A stretch of 64,000 nucleotides of DNA, taken from positions 31,450 to 95,449 of the forward strand of contig NZ_JAFMTY010000011.1 in the NCBI RefSeq assembly GCF_017329605.1, written 5' to 3'. This stretch comes from Alicyclobacillus fructus. GTDB taxonomy: Bacteria > Bacillota > Bacilli > Alicyclobacillales > Alicyclobacillaceae. A program made the position numbers and the translations under genes. Positions within the stretch are counted from its first letter, which is position 1; each line of letters begins with the position of its first letter. Below, one piece after another: positions 51,006 through 63,361 of the stretch. Under the pieces are notes generated by a model that saw nothing but the letters and a program-made list of their open reading frames with translations, did not search any database and was not told the DNA's origin.

Positions 51006-52025
51006 CTACGGCTCTTGCGGAGGATGGGCTTCGGACGACGGCTCTGGAGACCCCGCGTTCGTTTGCCGGCTTGATTTCGAAGACTTTCCGTCCCGATTCC
51101 TGTTGGCCCCGTCGGCCTTGTTTCCCGACGTGCGGGCCGATCCCCGCGTATCGCCCTTCGCGCCGGACGCACCCTTGGAGGATGCCTTGGCTGAGCTCTT
51201 GGAAGGCTTCGATTCCGCGCGCGAAGTCGACTTGGCCGACGGCGTCGCAGGCGCCTTCCCGCCTCCCACCAACGCGAGTTCCCGCTCTTCGCGCAGGTTC
51301 GGCAGCGTGATAAACAGATACACCTGCAGGGCGACCAACAGGTTCGTGTAAATCCAGTAGAGGACCAGTCCTCCTGGCAGTCGGAACGCGAAGAAAAAGA
51401 CCATGATGGGATACACAAAGAGCATCGACTTCTGCTGAACGGGCTGGGTCCGCATCGACAACCACGAGGACAACAGCGTCGAAAGCGCCGCCAGCACGGG
51501 CAGGATGTAATGCGTGTCCCAGTGCCCCAGCGGAAAGATGCCCAAGAAGGTGCTGTGCCGCATGCCCACGTTTCCGACAATCGCGCCGTAGAAGGCCCAC
51601 AGGAAAGGCAATTGGATCAGCATCGGGAAGCACCCGGCGAGCGGGTTCATCCCCGCTTCCTGATAGAGCTTCATGAGCTCTTCCTGCATCTTTTGCTGAT
51701 CGAACTTATATTTGGTCCGGATTTTCTGAATCTCGGGCTGCAGTTTCACCATGCCGCGTTGAAAGCGGATTTGCCGAAGAAACAGCGGCAACACGACCAG
51801 ACGAACCAGAATCGCCATGAACAAGATGGAGATTCCGTAGTCGTTGCCGAACAGATGGGCGAAGTAATCCATCAAGTCGGAAATGCCGTGCAGGACGTCG
51901 CCCCACCAGTTTTTCGGCCACGCGCCGGGCTTCGTGGGATACAACCCGCATCCCGTCAGCACCACCACCGCCGCAAGACTGAGCGCGATGGTCCATCTCT
52001 TGCTCGCCTTCTGTTTGCCGTTCAA
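51006..52025 (-). CDS. yidC: Membrane protein insertase YidC (SpoIIIJ)
   Basis: Oxa1-family insertase of 339 residues. A lipoprotein signal ends at VVLTGC, then five helices: a first hydrophobic region around YGISILFMAILVRLVVLPLF with the conserved groove arginine, a charged cytoplasmic hairpin (KIRTKYKFDQQKMQEELMKL), and FPMLIQLPFLWAFYGAI. After the last helix a tail of about 85-95 residues rich in Ser, Lys, Gly and Ala extends into the cytoplasm, longer than usual. It acts with or without SecYEG and follows yidD. Confidence 0.96.
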   Translation of the reverse strand: MNGKQKASKRWTIALSLAAVVVLTGCGLYPTKPGAWPKNWWGDVLHGISDLMDYFAHLFGNDYGISILFMAILVRLVVLPLFLRQIRFQRGMVKLQPEIQKIRTKYKFDQQKMQEELMKLYQEAGMNPLAGCFPMLIQLPFLWAFYGAIVGNVGMRHSTFLGIFPLGHWDTHYILPVLAALSTLLSSWLSMRTQPVQQKSMLFVYPIMVFFFAFRLPGGLVLYWIYTNLLVALQVYLFITLPNLREERELALVGGGKAPATPSAKSTSRAESKPSKSSAKASSKGASGAKGDTRGSARTSGNKADGANRNRDGKSSKSSRQTNAGSPEPSSEAHPPQEP

Positions 52026-52037
52026 ACGCGCATCCCC

Positions 52038-52256
52038 CTACCTGACGTCAGGCACCTCGTCCACGCCGCCCGGGTGCCATGGTCCACACTTCACCAATCG
52101 CCGAACGGCGAGCCAACCGCCGTACAACACGCCGAAACGCGCAATGGCCTGAACCGCGTATTCGGAACACGTGGGCGTAAACCGGCAGGTCGGCAGCTTC
52201 GCCGGTGAAATGTACCGCTGGTAAAATCGGATGAACCCAATCACAAACCGCTTCAC
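52038..52256 (-). CDS. yidD: Membrane protein insertion efficiency factor YidD
   Basis: 72-residue protein with [20 protein letters not shown] and the cysteine motif [12 protein letters not shown] plus [14 protein letters not shown], diagnostic for YidD, a peripheral membrane factor that helps YidC-dependent insertion. Its ATG overlaps the rnpA stop by 4 bases and it ends 12 bases before yidC. Confidence 0.97.
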   Translation of the reverse strand: MKRFVIGFIRFYQRYISPAKLPTCRFTPTCSEYAVQAIARFGVLYGGWLAVRRLVKCGPWHPGGVDEVPDVR

Positions 52257-52615
52257 GGGCGTTCATCTCCCGCCGATGGCGGCAACAGCTTCGCCTTTTT
52301 CAACAACCGCGCCACTTCCCGCTCGAGCGCATGGAAATCGGCCTCGGCCGCGTTTGCGCGGCACACCACGACGACGTCCACCGATTGATCGCGAAGCTCG
52401 TCCAAATAGCGCTGAAAAATGGCGCGCAACAATCGCTTCAAGCGGTTTCGAACGACCGCCTTCCCAACTTTCCTACTAATGGAAAACCCAACGCGAACGC
52501 GAGCCTCCCGATTGTCGCAATAATACAACACGAGCCTGCCGCTCGCAAATGACTTCCCCTTGCGGAACACCCGCCGAAAATCTCGGCTGTCCTTGAGCCG
52601 GTACTGACTTTGCAA
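52253..52615 (-). CDS. rnpA: Ribonuclease P protein component
   Basis: Protein subunit of RNase P, 120 residues, needed for tRNA 5' maturation. A TTG start at 52615 is chosen: it has GGAGGG 7 bases upstream and gives [20 protein letters not shown], the usual N-terminus, while the ATG at 52654 adds a Gly-rich stretch. The RNR motif is present as [16 protein letters not shown]. Confidence 0.95.
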   Translation of the reverse strand: MQSQYRLKDSRDFRRVFRKGKSFASGRLVLYYCDNREARVRVGFSISRKVGKAVVRNRLKRLLRAIFQRYLDELRDQSVDVVVVCRANAAEADFHALEREVARLLKKAKLLPPSAGDERP

Positions 52616-52667
52616 GGCCCGCCCTCCAGTTCCTCGATGACCTCCCTGAATCAACCCACCCTTTCAC

Positions 52668-52690
52668 AAAAAAAGGCCACTTCCGTGGCC
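52668..52690 (-). terminator. Terminator between rpmH and rnpA
   Basis: On the minus strand GGCCAC pairs with GTGGCC around GGAA, followed by seven T. It would make rpmH partly monocistronic and cut rnpA transcription. Confidence 0.85.
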
Positions 52691-52694
52691 CTTC

Positions 52695-52829
52695 TCACGC
52701 GGACAGCACCTTACGGCCCTTGGCGCGCCGGCGCGCCAGCACGCGGCGACCAGCCTTCGTCGCCATGCGCTTCCGGAAACCGTGGTTCTTCTTCCGCTTG
52801 CGAACGTTCGGTTGATAGGTCGGTTTCAT
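52695..52829 (-). CDS. rpmH: 50S ribosomal protein L34
   Basis: 44-residue basic protein with the invariant [20 protein letters not shown] start and [18 protein letters not shown] end. GGGAGG lies upstream of the ATG. It is divergent from dnaA across the origin, the universal Firmicute arrangement. Confidence 0.99.
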   Translation of the reverse strand: MKPTYQPNVRKRKKNHGFRKRMATKAGRRVLARRRAKGRKVLSA

Positions 52830-52862
52830 CGAGACACCTCCCCCGTGCGGACACACGTAGCT

Positions 52863-52891
52863 ACGATACAGAAAGATCCTGACCATGTCAA
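52863..52891 (-). promoter_or_regulatory. rpmH promoter
   Basis: On the minus strand TTGACA (52886-52891) and TATCGT (52863-52868) are 17 bases apart, 34 bases before the ATG. DnaA boxes lie just upstream (52906-52923). Confidence 0.75.
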
Positions 52892-52899
52892 TGTTCATT

Positions 52900-53293
52900 T
52901 CTCCACTATCCACATGTGGATAATCTCCGAAGACAAGTCCTTCTTGTCTCCCTCTTCGTCTCGCTCATCCACACGAAATCCACAAGTCAACAGCCTGTGG
53001 ACGATCACGCATGTGCATTCGTGGATGATGTGGAAAGACGTTTTTCGACATTGCTCGACGCGCGCGATCCTGCTATGATCTGCGCTATCCGTTATCCACA
53101 ACTGAGCGTGTGGATCCCATTCATCCACAACCTTATCCACAACCTGTGGACAACGTTTCCCACAGCTTCTGCACATGTGGATTTTCACTTTTCACAAGTC
53201 CACAGGTGACACCGACGACAACCCGGACTTCCTATCGTGCGTCATACTCCCGCGTGCTGTGGACAGTTTTTTCAACACTAGGGGGAACCATTC
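52900..53293. other. oriC: Replication origin part 1: DnaA-box cluster between rpmH and dnaA
   Basis: Consensus boxes TTATCCACA (or complement) lie at 52915-52923, 53092-53100 and 53133-53141. One-mismatch boxes include CTATCCACA 52906, TCATCCACA 52965 and 53121, and TGTGGACAA 53145. Further degenerate ones are near 52976, 53109, 53176 and 53257. The density and both orientations identify an origin. It also contains the dnaA promoter, so DnaA probably represses its own gene. Confidence 0.93.
53051..53079 (+). promoter_or_regulatory. Probable dnaA promoter
   Basis: TTGCTC (53051-53056) and TATGAT (53074-53079) are 17 bases apart. A consensus DnaA box starts 13 bases after the -10, in a position to block initiation. 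Confidence 0.6.
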
Positions 53294-54661
53294 GTGATGA
53301 GTACCAAACTCGATCCGACCTACGATTCGTTGTGGAATCAGGTCCTCCAGCTGGTGCAGGAGAAGGTCTCCGGACCGACGTACAGCACCTGGTTTGAGGA
53401 CACCCACATCGTCAAAATCGATGAGTCGGACCAGACGGTCTACATCTCCGCGCCCTCTGCGTTCGTACGCAACTGGCTGTCCGAACACTACACCGCCCTC
53501 GTTGAAACGCTCATGATGAACGTGATGGAGCGCGAATACCGCGTGCGTTTTGTCACCGAGGACGACGCGCAGGTTCCCACCGTCCTTGTTCGCCGCCCGC
53601 CGGAACCCGCCGTGGCGCCGGAAGACGAGGGCGAATCCAATCTCAATCCTCGCTACACCTTTGACTCATTCGTCATTGGCGCAGGGAACCGATTCGCACA
53701 TGCGGCGTGCCTTGCGGTCGCCGAACGGCCGGCCAACGCTTACAACCCGCTGTTCATCTACGGAGGCGTCGGACTCGGCAAGACGCATCTCATGCACGCC
53801 ATCGGGCACTATGTCCGTCAACATCACCCGAATTTCAAAGTCAGCTACATATCCTCCGAGCGGTTCACCAACGAGTTCATCGCGGCCATTCGCGACAAGA
53901 ACCCGGACTCGTTTCGCGCCCGTTACCGCACGGTGGACGTGCTCTTGATTGACGACATTCAGTTCATCGCCAACAAGGAACAGACGCAGGAAGAATTCTT
54001 CCACACCTTCAACAGCCTTCACGAGGTAGGAAAACAGATCGTCATCTCCAGCGACCGGCCGCCGCGCGAGATTCCGACCCTCGAAGATCGGCTCCGCTCT
54101 CGGTTTGAGTGGGGACTCATCACCGATATTCAGCCGCCGGATCTCGAGACGCGCATCGCCATCCTGCAGCGGAAGGCCAAAGCGGATGGGTTGGACGTGC
54201 CGGTGGACGTGCTCGCGTTCATCGCAAACCAGATTGACTCGAACATCCGCGAGCTCGAGGGGGCGCTCACCCGCGTCATCGCCTACTCCTCCCTGGTGAA
54301 GGACGACCTCAGCGTGGCCCTGGCCGAGGAGGCCTTGAAAGATCTGATTCATCCCAACCGGCCGCGGGCGGTCACCGTGAGTCACGTTCAAAAGGTCGTC
54401 GCCGATCACTATGGGCTCAAGGTCGACGATTTGAAGGGAAAGAAGCGCACGCGCAACATCGCCTTTCCGCGACAAATCGCGATGTACCTCACCCGCGAAC
54501 TGACGGATCTTTCCCTTCCGCGCATTGGAGAAGCCTTCGGCGGACGGGATCACACGACGGTCATGCACGCGTGTGAACGGGTGCACGAGGAGATGATGCG
54601 AGACGATGATTTGCGCGCAACCATCGATCGACTGAGCCAAGCGATTCGAACCCTCACGTAG
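53294..54661 (+). CDS. dnaA: Chromosomal replication initiator DnaA
   Basis: AAA+ initiator of 455 residues. Domain I covers about 1-85 (partner binding), a short linker follows, domain III has Walker A GGVGLGKTH (157-165), Walker B LLIDDIQF and the sensor region, and domain IV has the DnaA-box-binding signature GGRDHTTVMHACERV. The GTG at 53294 has GGGGGA 8 bases upstream; an ATG directly follows it. It is the first gene on the plus-strand replichore. Confidence 0.99.
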   Translation: MMSTKLDPTYDSLWNQVLQLVQEKVSGPTYSTWFEDTHIVKIDESDQTVYISAPSAFVRNWLSEHYTALVETLMMNVMEREYRVRFVTEDDAQVPTVLVRRPPEPAVAPEDEGESNLNPRYTFDSFVIGAGNRFAHAACLAVAERPANAYNPLFIYGGVGLGKTHLMHAIGHYVRQHHPNFKVSYISSERFTNEFIAAIRDKNPDSFRARYRTVDVLLIDDIQFIANKEQTQEEFFHTFNSLHEVGKQIVISSDRPPREIPTLEDRLRSRFEWGLITDIQPPDLETRIAILQRKAKADGLDVPVDVLAFIANQIDSNIRELEGALTRVIAYSSLVKDDLSVALAEEALKDLIHPNRPRAVTVSHVQKVVADHYGLKVDDLKGKKRTRNIAFPRQIAMYLTRELTDLSLPRIGEAFGGRDHTTVMHACERVHEEMMRDDDLRATIDRLSQAIRTLT

Positions 54662-54880
54662 GTCACACATTGTCCACAGGTGGACAGCGCGAATTGCAGG
54701 ACTTATCCACAGAGTTGTCAACAGGCTGTGCATGAATTTCGCGGCCGGATCGAGGGGTTGTCCACAAATCCACCGCGCTGATCATGATCATGACGATCAG
54801 GATCCTTCCTACTTCTCCTCCTGATCCGGACTGGCGGTCCGCCATCGTATGCCCAGCTGCACACGGAAGGGAGTCGACGC
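54662..54880. other. oriC: Replication origin part 2: dnaA-dnaN intergenic region with putative unwinding element
   Basis: A consensus box TTATCCACA (54703-54711) and near-consensus TTGTCCACA (54670-54678 and 54758-54766) precede a stretch with repeated ATCATG triplets (54778-54804). An inverted repeat GATCAGGA/TCCTGATC (54795-54802 and 54819-54826) and CTACTTCTCCTC follow. In B. subtilis the unwinding site with the DnaA-trio lies at this place. The element here is GC-richer than in B. subtilis, so the exact opening site is uncertain. Confidence 0.8.
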
Positions 54881-56005
54881 ATGGAATTCTCACTGCACAA
54901 ACAGGCGCTTGCCAACGCGCTGCAGATTGTCTCCAAGGCCGTCGCGGTCCGAACCCCCAAACAAGTGCTGATGGGGATCCTGATCGAAGTGCATGAGGAC
55001 GAGATCGTCGCAACGGCTTACGATTTAGAGCTCGCCATCCAGACGCGTGTGAAAGCCACCGAGGAAACCGGATTGCGCGTGCAACAGACAGGTGCCATCG
55101 TGTTGCCGGCGCGCTACTTTGGCGACATCGTCCGCAAGCTCCCGGACACAGACATCCATATGCGGGTCGACGCCAACTATATGACGGAGATCTCGGCATC
55201 GAGTGTAGAATTTCACCTCCACGGGATCGACGCGGAGGAGTTCCCCGAGCTGCCGAACTTCATGGGCTATGAGAGCATGCAGATCCCAGCGCGAACCCTG
55301 GGTCGGCTCATCGAATCGACGGTGTTTGCGGCAGCCACCTCTGAGGTGCGCCCCGTGCTGACCGGGGTCTCCATCACCTCCGATTCGACGCATCTCACGT
55401 TCATCGCGACCGACGGCCTACGCCTTGCGCAGCATCGCGTCCCACACGATCATCTGCCCGAGCGCCAGGTGGTGATTCCGGCGAAGTCGCTCGCCGAGCT
55501 GTCCAAGATCCTGCCGGAAGACGACACGCAGGTGGACATGGTGCTGACGCCGAGCCACGGGCTTTTTGTGATTGGCCCGACGCGGTTTTACACCAGGCTT
55601 CTCGAGGGCACGTATCCGGACACCTCGCGGCTCATCCCGCGATCTGCGCGCACGGAAGTGGTGGTCGAAGGGGATGCGTTTCTCTCCGCCATCGATCGCG
55701 CGGCCCTCATCGCCCGCGACAAGGACAACCACATGGTCCGGCTCGAGGTCACCGGAGACACCATCACGGTCACATCTCATTCGCCCGAGGTCGGCAACGT
55801 GTCGGAGACGCTCCACGCTCTGCGCAAGGAGGGGGAGGATCTGCAGATTGCGTTCAATGGGCGCTACGTGATCGAGGCGGTGCGCGCGCTCGACGCGGCA
55901 GAGATCGCCATTCGATTCAACGGCGCGAATCAGGCGTTTGTGATTGAGCGAAGCGGCGATCCGTCGATGTTGCAACTCATCTCGCCCATTCTCTGGAGGT
56001 CCTGA
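54881..56005 (+). CDS. dnaN: DNA polymerase III beta subunit (sliding clamp)
   Basis: Ring-forming processivity clamp of 374 residues, three repeated domains of about 120. MEFSLHKQALANALQIVSKA, the second domain with RTLGRLIESTVFAAATSEVR and PVLTGV, and the C-terminal SGDPSMLQLISPI are conserved. GGAAGGGAG lies before the ATG. Its TGA overlaps the yaaA ATG by one base. Confidence 0.98.
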   Translation: MEFSLHKQALANALQIVSKAVAVRTPKQVLMGILIEVHEDEIVATAYDLELAIQTRVKATEETGLRVQQTGAIVLPARYFGDIVRKLPDTDIHMRVDANYMTEISASSVEFHLHGIDAEEFPELPNFMGYESMQIPARTLGRLIESTVFAAATSEVRPVLTGVSITSDSTHLTFIATDGLRLAQHRVPHDHLPERQVVIPAKSLAELSKILPEDDTQVDMVLTPSHGLFVIGPTRFYTRLLEGTYPDTSRLIPRSARTEVVVEGDAFLSAIDRAALIARDKDNHMVRLEVTGDTITVTSHSPEVGNVSETLHALRKEGEDLQIAFNGRYVIEAVRALDAAEIAIRFNGANQAFVIERSGDPSMLQLISPILWRS

Positions 56006-56215
56006 TGGACATTCACATTCAAGGCGATCACATCACACTGGGGCAGTTGTTGAAAAAAGTCCGGCTGGTGGCTTCGGGCGGCGAGGTCAAGTCGTTTCTG
56101 GCGGAAGGCCGCGTCCGCGTCAACGGGCTTCCCGAGGCGCGGCGAGGGCGGAAGTTGTACGCGGGCGACGAGATCGAGGTGGAGGGCACGGTGTATCGCG
56201 TGGTGACAGAAACGG

Positions 56216-56235
<20 letters not shown>
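56005..56235 (+). CDS. yaaA: S4-domain RNA-binding protein YaaA
   Basis: 76-residue protein with a single S4 domain (ITLGQLLKKVRLVASGGEVK, LAEGRVRVNG). Conserved between dnaN and recF in Firmicutes; a role in ribosome or RecF-linked function is proposed but unproven. It overlaps dnaN by 1 base and recF by 20, so the block is translationally coupled. Confidence 0.96.
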
Positions 56236-59328
<3,093 letters not shown>

Positions 59329-59387
59329 TGCTCCCACGCCGGCGCACCGATCCGCGCGCGGGTGGAACACGATGAGAGGTGAAACAG

Positions 59388-61847
59388 ATGGCAGACGAGA
59401 GCAGCTCTCGCGGCATTTTGCCGGTGGACATCAGCCAGGAGCTGCGCAATTCGTTTCTCGACTACGCGATGAGCGTCATTGTCGCCCGGGCGATCCCGGA
59501 CGTGCGCGACGGCCTGAAGCCGGTCCATCGCCGCATCCTCTACGCCATGTACGAAGCGGGCATGACGCCGGACAAGCCGTACAAGAAGTCGTCGCGCATC
59601 GTCGGCGACGTGCTGGGTAAGTTCCACCCGCACGGCGACGCGGCGGTGTACGAGGCCCTCGTGCGCCTCGCCCAGGACTTCTCGACCCGCTATCCGCTCA
59701 TCGACGGCCATGGGAATTTCGGCTCCATCGACGGCGACGCGGCCGCGGCGATGCGGTACACGGAGTCGCGCATGTCCGCAATTGCGCTCGAACTGTTGCG
59801 GGACATCAACAAGGAGACGGTCGACTTCATCCCCAACTACGACGAGCAGGAAGAGGAGCCGGTCGTTCTTCCGTCCCGCTTTCCGAACCTGCTCGTCAAC
59901 GGGTCGAGCGGCATCGCCGTCGGCATGGCGACGAACATCCCGCCCCACAATCTGCGCGAAGTCATCGACGGCGTGGTCATGCTCATCGACAACCCAAACG
60001 CCACGCTCGACGACCTGATGACCGTCATCAAGGGACCGGATTTCCCGACGGGCGGCGTCATCCTCGGCCGCGAAGGCATCCGCAAGGCCTACGAGACCGG
60101 GCGCGGATCCATCACCGTGCGCGCGGTGACGCACTTTGAGGAGTTGTCGGGCGGGAAGACGCGCATCGTGGTGACGGAGATCCCGTATCAGCAGAACAAG
60201 GCGCGCATCGTCGAGAAGATCGCGGAGCTTGCGCGGGAGAAGAAGATCGACGGCATCACCGACCTGCGAGACGAGAGCGACCGGCGCGGCATGCGCGTCG
60301 TGATCGAGCTGCGCCGCGATGTGCGGCCCCAGGTCGTGCTGAACAACCTGTTTAAGCACACGGCCCTGCAGACGAGCTTCGGCGTCATCAACCTGGCGCT
60401 CGTCAACGGCGAGCCGAAGGTGCTGACGCTCCGCGAGACCCTTGAGCACTACCTGAATCACCAGCGCGACGTGGTCCGCCGCCGGACGCAGTACGATCTC
60501 GCCAAAGCCGAAGCGCGGGCGCACATCCTCGAGGGACTTCGCATCGCGCTCGATCACCTGGACGAGGTCATCGCGCTCATCCGGAGATCGCAGACGGTCG
60601 ACGAGGCGAGGCAGGGGCTCATGTCCACCTTCGGCCTTTCCGAGGAGCAGGCGCAGGCCATCCTCGACATGCGCTTGCAGCGGCTCACGGGCCTGGAGCG
60701 GGAGAAGATCGAGGCGGAGTATCAGGAGCTCCTCCAGCGCATCGCCGAGCTCAAGGCCATCCTCGCGGATCCGAAGCTCTTGGACGGCGTGATCCGCCAG
60801 GAGATCCTCGAGATCAGGGAGCGGTTTGGCGACGAGCGCCGCACGCGTATCGTGAACGCCGAGGGCGAGATCAGCGAGGAGGATCTCATCCCGGTGCATG
60901 ACGTCGTGATCACCATCACGCACCGCGGCTACATCAAGCGGCTGCCGCTGTCCACCTATCACAGCCAGCGCCGCGGGGGCCGGGGGATGACGCTCATCAA
61001 CGCGCACGAGGAAGACTTCGTGACCGGGCTGCACGTCACCTCGACGCACGATTACCTGCTCTTCTTCACGAACCGCGGCCGCATGTACGCCATCAAGGCC
61101 TACGACGTGCCCGAGTTCAGCCGGCAGGCGCGCGGAACGCCGATCGTCAACCTGTTGAACATCGAGCAGGGTGAGAAGGTCACCGCGATGATCCCGGTGA
61201 AGTCGCTCGATCCGGCCGAGATCGGCAACAAGTACCTGTTCTTCGCGACCCGCCAAGGCATCGTGAAGAAGACGCCGCTTGCCGAATACTCGAATGTGCG
61301 CAAGAACGGGCTTATCGCCATCAACCTCCGCGACGACGACGATCTCGTCGGCGTGAAGCTGACGGACGGCACGAAGGAGATCATGATGGTCACGCGTCAG
61401 GGGCTCGCCATTCGCTTCCCGGAGACCGACGTCCGCCCGATGGGCCGGGCCGCCACGGGTGTGAAAGGCATCTCGCTCGGCGACGGCGACGAGGTCATTG
61501 CGATGGATGTCGCCGAGGACGATCACGACGTGCTCGTGGTGACGTCCCGCGGTTATGGCAAACGGACGCCGGTGAGCGAATATCGCGCGCAGTCGCGCGG
61601 CGGAAAGGGCATCAAGACGCTCAACTGCACGCCGAAGAACGGCCACGCCATCGAGATGTGTATGGTGACGCCCGAGGACGACATCATGATCGTCACGCAG
61701 GCCGGGGTCGCCATCCGCATCCACGTGCGCGATGTGTCGACGCTGAGCCGGAACACGCAGGGCGTGCGGCTCATCAACGTCGACGAAGGCGTGGAGGTGG
61801 CCTCCGTCAGCCGCGTGATCACGGAGGACGACGATTCGGAGACGTGA
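59388..61847 (+). CDS. gyrA: DNA gyrase subunit A
   Basis: Breakage-reunion subunit of 819 residues. Start ATG at 59388 follows GAGAGGTGA; GTG at 59379 is upstream in frame. Catalytic Tyr124 is in AMRYTESRM. The quinolone-resistance region reads [17 protein letters not shown], with Ala85 where E. coli has Ser83. The C-terminal beta-pinwheel has the GyrA box QRRGGRG needed for supercoiling. It follows gyrB after 59 bases. Confidence 0.98.
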   Translation: MADESSSRGILPVDISQELRNSFLDYAMSVIVARAIPDVRDGLKPVHRRILYAMYEAGMTPDKPYKKSSRIVGDVLGKFHPHGDAAVYEALVRLAQDFSTRYPLIDGHGNFGSIDGDAAAAMRYTESRMSAIALELLRDINKETVDFIPNYDEQEEEPVVLPSRFPNLLVNGSSGIAVGMATNIPPHNLREVIDGVVMLIDNPNATLDDLMTVIKGPDFPTGGVILGREGIRKAYETGRGSITVRAVTHFEELSGGKTRIVVTEIPYQQNKARIVEKIAELAREKKIDGITDLRDESDRRGMRVVIELRRDVRPQVVLNNLFKHTALQTSFGVINLALVNGEPKVLTLRETLEHYLNHQRDVVRRRTQYDLAKAEARAHILEGLRIALDHLDEVIALIRRSQTVDEARQGLMSTFGLSEEQAQAILDMRLQRLTGLEREKIEAEYQELLQRIAELKAILADPKLLDGVIRQEILEIRERFGDERRTRIVNAEGEISEEDLIPVHDVVITITHRGYIKRLPLSTYHSQRRGGRGMTLINAHEEDFVTGLHVTSTHDYLLFFTNRGRMYAIKAYDVPEFSRQARGTPIVNLLNIEQGEKVTAMIPVKSLDPAEIGNKYLFFATRQGIVKKTPLAEYSNVRKNGLIAINLRDDDDLVGVKLTDGTKEIMMVTRQGLAIRFPETDVRPMGRAATGVKGISLGDGDEVIAMDVAEDDHDVLVVTSRGYGKRTPVSEYRAQSRGGKGIKTLNCTPKNGHAIEMCMVTPEDDIMIVTQAGVAIRIHVRDVSTLSRNTQGVRLINVDEGVEVASVSRVITEDDDSET

Positions 61848-61854
61848 TCGCATG

Positions 61855-61879
61855 GGGCGCGCTGGATTGAGGCGCGCCC
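61855..61879 (+). terminator. Hairpin after gyrA
   Basis: GGGCGCGC (61855-61862) and GCGCGCCC (61872-61879) form an 8-bp stem. The following sequence GTCTGTTAC has few T, so termination is uncertain. Confidence 0.45.
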
Positions 61880-61912
61880 GTCTGTTACGATGCCAGTGAG
61901 GAGGCGGTTTCG

Positions 61913-62026
61913 GTGCAGAACGCGTTCTGGGACTTTCTCGTGCACACGAGCGCGATGTTTCTCGCCTTCGCGACGTTCGTGGGGCTTTGCTTCATTGTGG
62001 TCAACGCGATCGTGAAAGAGAAATGA
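61913..62026 (+). CDS. 37-residue single-pass membrane peptide
   Basis: A GAGGAGG site lies about 8 bases before GTG at 61913. The frame encodes 37 residues: a short polar start (VQNAFWDFLVHTS), a continuous hydrophobic helix (AMFLAFATFVGLCFIVVNAI) and a basic end (VKEK), stop at 62026. Codon use is like that of its neighbours. It lies between gyrA and the GNAT gene on the same strand. I do not recognise it; the strong ribosome binding site and clean helix make it a probable real gene. Confidence 0.65.
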   Translation: MQNAFWDFLVHTSAMFLAFATFVGLCFIVVNAIVKEK

Positions 62027-62064
62027 GGCCGTGAGGCGCTGGTCGAGGGCAGGAGAGTGACTGC

Positions 62065-62853
62065 ATGTTTCGAAGGCTGACAGCGTCCGATCACGACCGC
62101 GTCGTCGCCTACTTGTCGAAACGGCCGGCGCTTCACACGTTTCTCACGGGCGACATTGAGCGGTACGGCTATGACGCGCCGTTTCAAGAGGTGTATGGGT
62201 ATCTGTCCGATGGGTGCGTGACCGCCGTCCTGCTGAGGTTCTACGGAAGTTATATTTTTTCCACCGAGGGCCCGGATGCCGTCGAGGAAGTGGTGCGTGT
62301 GCTTCAATCCAACACGGCTTGGAGCATGATCCAGGGGGATTCGGTGTCGCTCAGCCTCTTGCAGGATGTGGGCGGCTTTCAGCCCAGGCAGGTGCGCGAA
62401 TTTGCGTTTGCGGAAAGGCCTCCGCATGCGCCGAGGCCCTTCGTGGACACATCCGTCGTCCGCCAGGCCACGGTCGATCACGTCGGCCAGCTGTGGCAAC
62501 TGCGCAAGAGCATCGCGGAGTTCGCAAACAGCCAAACGACGGAGCTCTCCTTGCGACAGTCGTTTGAGGCGGGCGATACGCTCTGCTTTTACGTTCCCGG
62601 CGAACGGGGCGAAATGGCAGCCTCGGCGAGCGTTGTCGCGGAGAACACTTGGACCGCGATGGTGGTGGGCGTCTGCACACGTCCGCTCTACCGCGGGCTT
62701 GGGTATGCCACAAGGTGCGTGGCCAAATTATGCGATGTCTTTGATGAGCGCGGAAAGACGCTTTGCCTCTACTACGACAACCCGAACGCGGGAGGCATTT
62801 ATCGTCGCCTGGGCTTCGCCGTGACGAGCGGGTGGACGCAGTTTTTCAGGTAA
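62065..62853 (+). CDS. GNAT-family N-acetyltransferase
   Basis: 262-residue protein. The C-terminal half has GNAT features: AASASVVAENTWTAMVVGVC (strand 4), then the acetyl-CoA loop RPLYRGLGYATRCVAKL (R-G-x-G-x-A type), and LYYDNPNAGGIYRRLGF. The N-terminal half (1-120) is a separate domain seen in the two-domain GNATs of Bacilli. AGGAGAG lies before the ATG. Substrate unknown. Confidence 0.88.
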   Translation: MFRRLTASDHDRVVAYLSKRPALHTFLTGDIERYGYDAPFQEVYGYLSDGCVTAVLLRFYGSYIFSTEGPDAVEEVVRVLQSNTAWSMIQGDSVSLSLLQDVGGFQPRQVREFAFAERPPHAPRPFVDTSVVRQATVDHVGQLWQLRKSIAEFANSQTTELSLRQSFEAGDTLCFYVPGERGEMAASASVVAENTWTAMVVGVCTRPLYRGLGYATRCVAKLCDVFDERGKTLCLYYDNPNAGGIYRRLGFAVTSGWTQFFR

Positions 62854-62938
62854 ATCACCCGGGTTCTCCCGGGCGAGGGTTCGGCCGTGATCGTCGAGAA
62901 AACGGATTCACCTTCGGCCAAGGGATGGAGGCGCGCCG

Positions 62939-63319
62939 ATGACGTTTGATGAGCTCATCGCCAGAGCCCGATCCGTGCATGGAATTCGCCAACTCTCGCC
63001 AGAGGCGACGGCGGGATCGGTGGCCGCGGCGCTCGAGACGGATCGGGGGCACGTGTACGTGGGCGTGTGCATCGACACGGCGTGCTCGCTCGGCTTCTGC
63101 GCTGAACACGCGGCTGCGGCGGCCATGATCACGGCCGGGGAAAACCGCGTCGTCCGCATGGTGGCGGTGGGACGGGACGGCCGGATCCTGCCACCGTGCG
63201 GGCGGTGTCGGGAATTCATCCGGCAGCTCCATCCCGATAACCGAGAAGCCGAGGTGATGGTGGCGTCGGGCGTGATCGTCAGGCTCGGAGAGCTTCTGCC
63301 CCACGATTGGCTCGCGTGA
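62939..63319 (+). CDS. Cytidine deaminase-like zinc hydrolase
   Basis: 126-residue protein with the zinc motifs of the cytidine deaminase superfamily: FCAEHAA (Cys and catalytic Glu) and PCGRCREFI (two more Cys). The length fits homotetrameric Cdd or blasticidin-S-deaminase-like proteins. The substrate-binding FxxNxR segment of true Cdd is not evident; its N-terminal half is divergent. It may act on cytidine or another base. GGAGG precedes the ATG. Confidence 0.8.
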   Translation: MTFDELIARARSVHGIRQLSPEATAGSVAAALETDRGHVYVGVCIDTACSLGFCAEHAAAAAMITAGENRVVRMVAVGRDGRILPPCGRCREFIRQLHPDNREAEVMVASGVIVRLGELLPHDWLA

Positions 63320-63361
63320 AGACAAAGGGGTGACGCGAATGGTGTGGAAAGGGGGAGTGCG

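Noticed and set aside
62858..62873. CCCGGG-TTCT-CCCGGG hairpin after the GNAT gene as a terminator
   Set aside because: Only a 6-bp stem and no T-run on either strand; could be incidental in GC-rich DNA.
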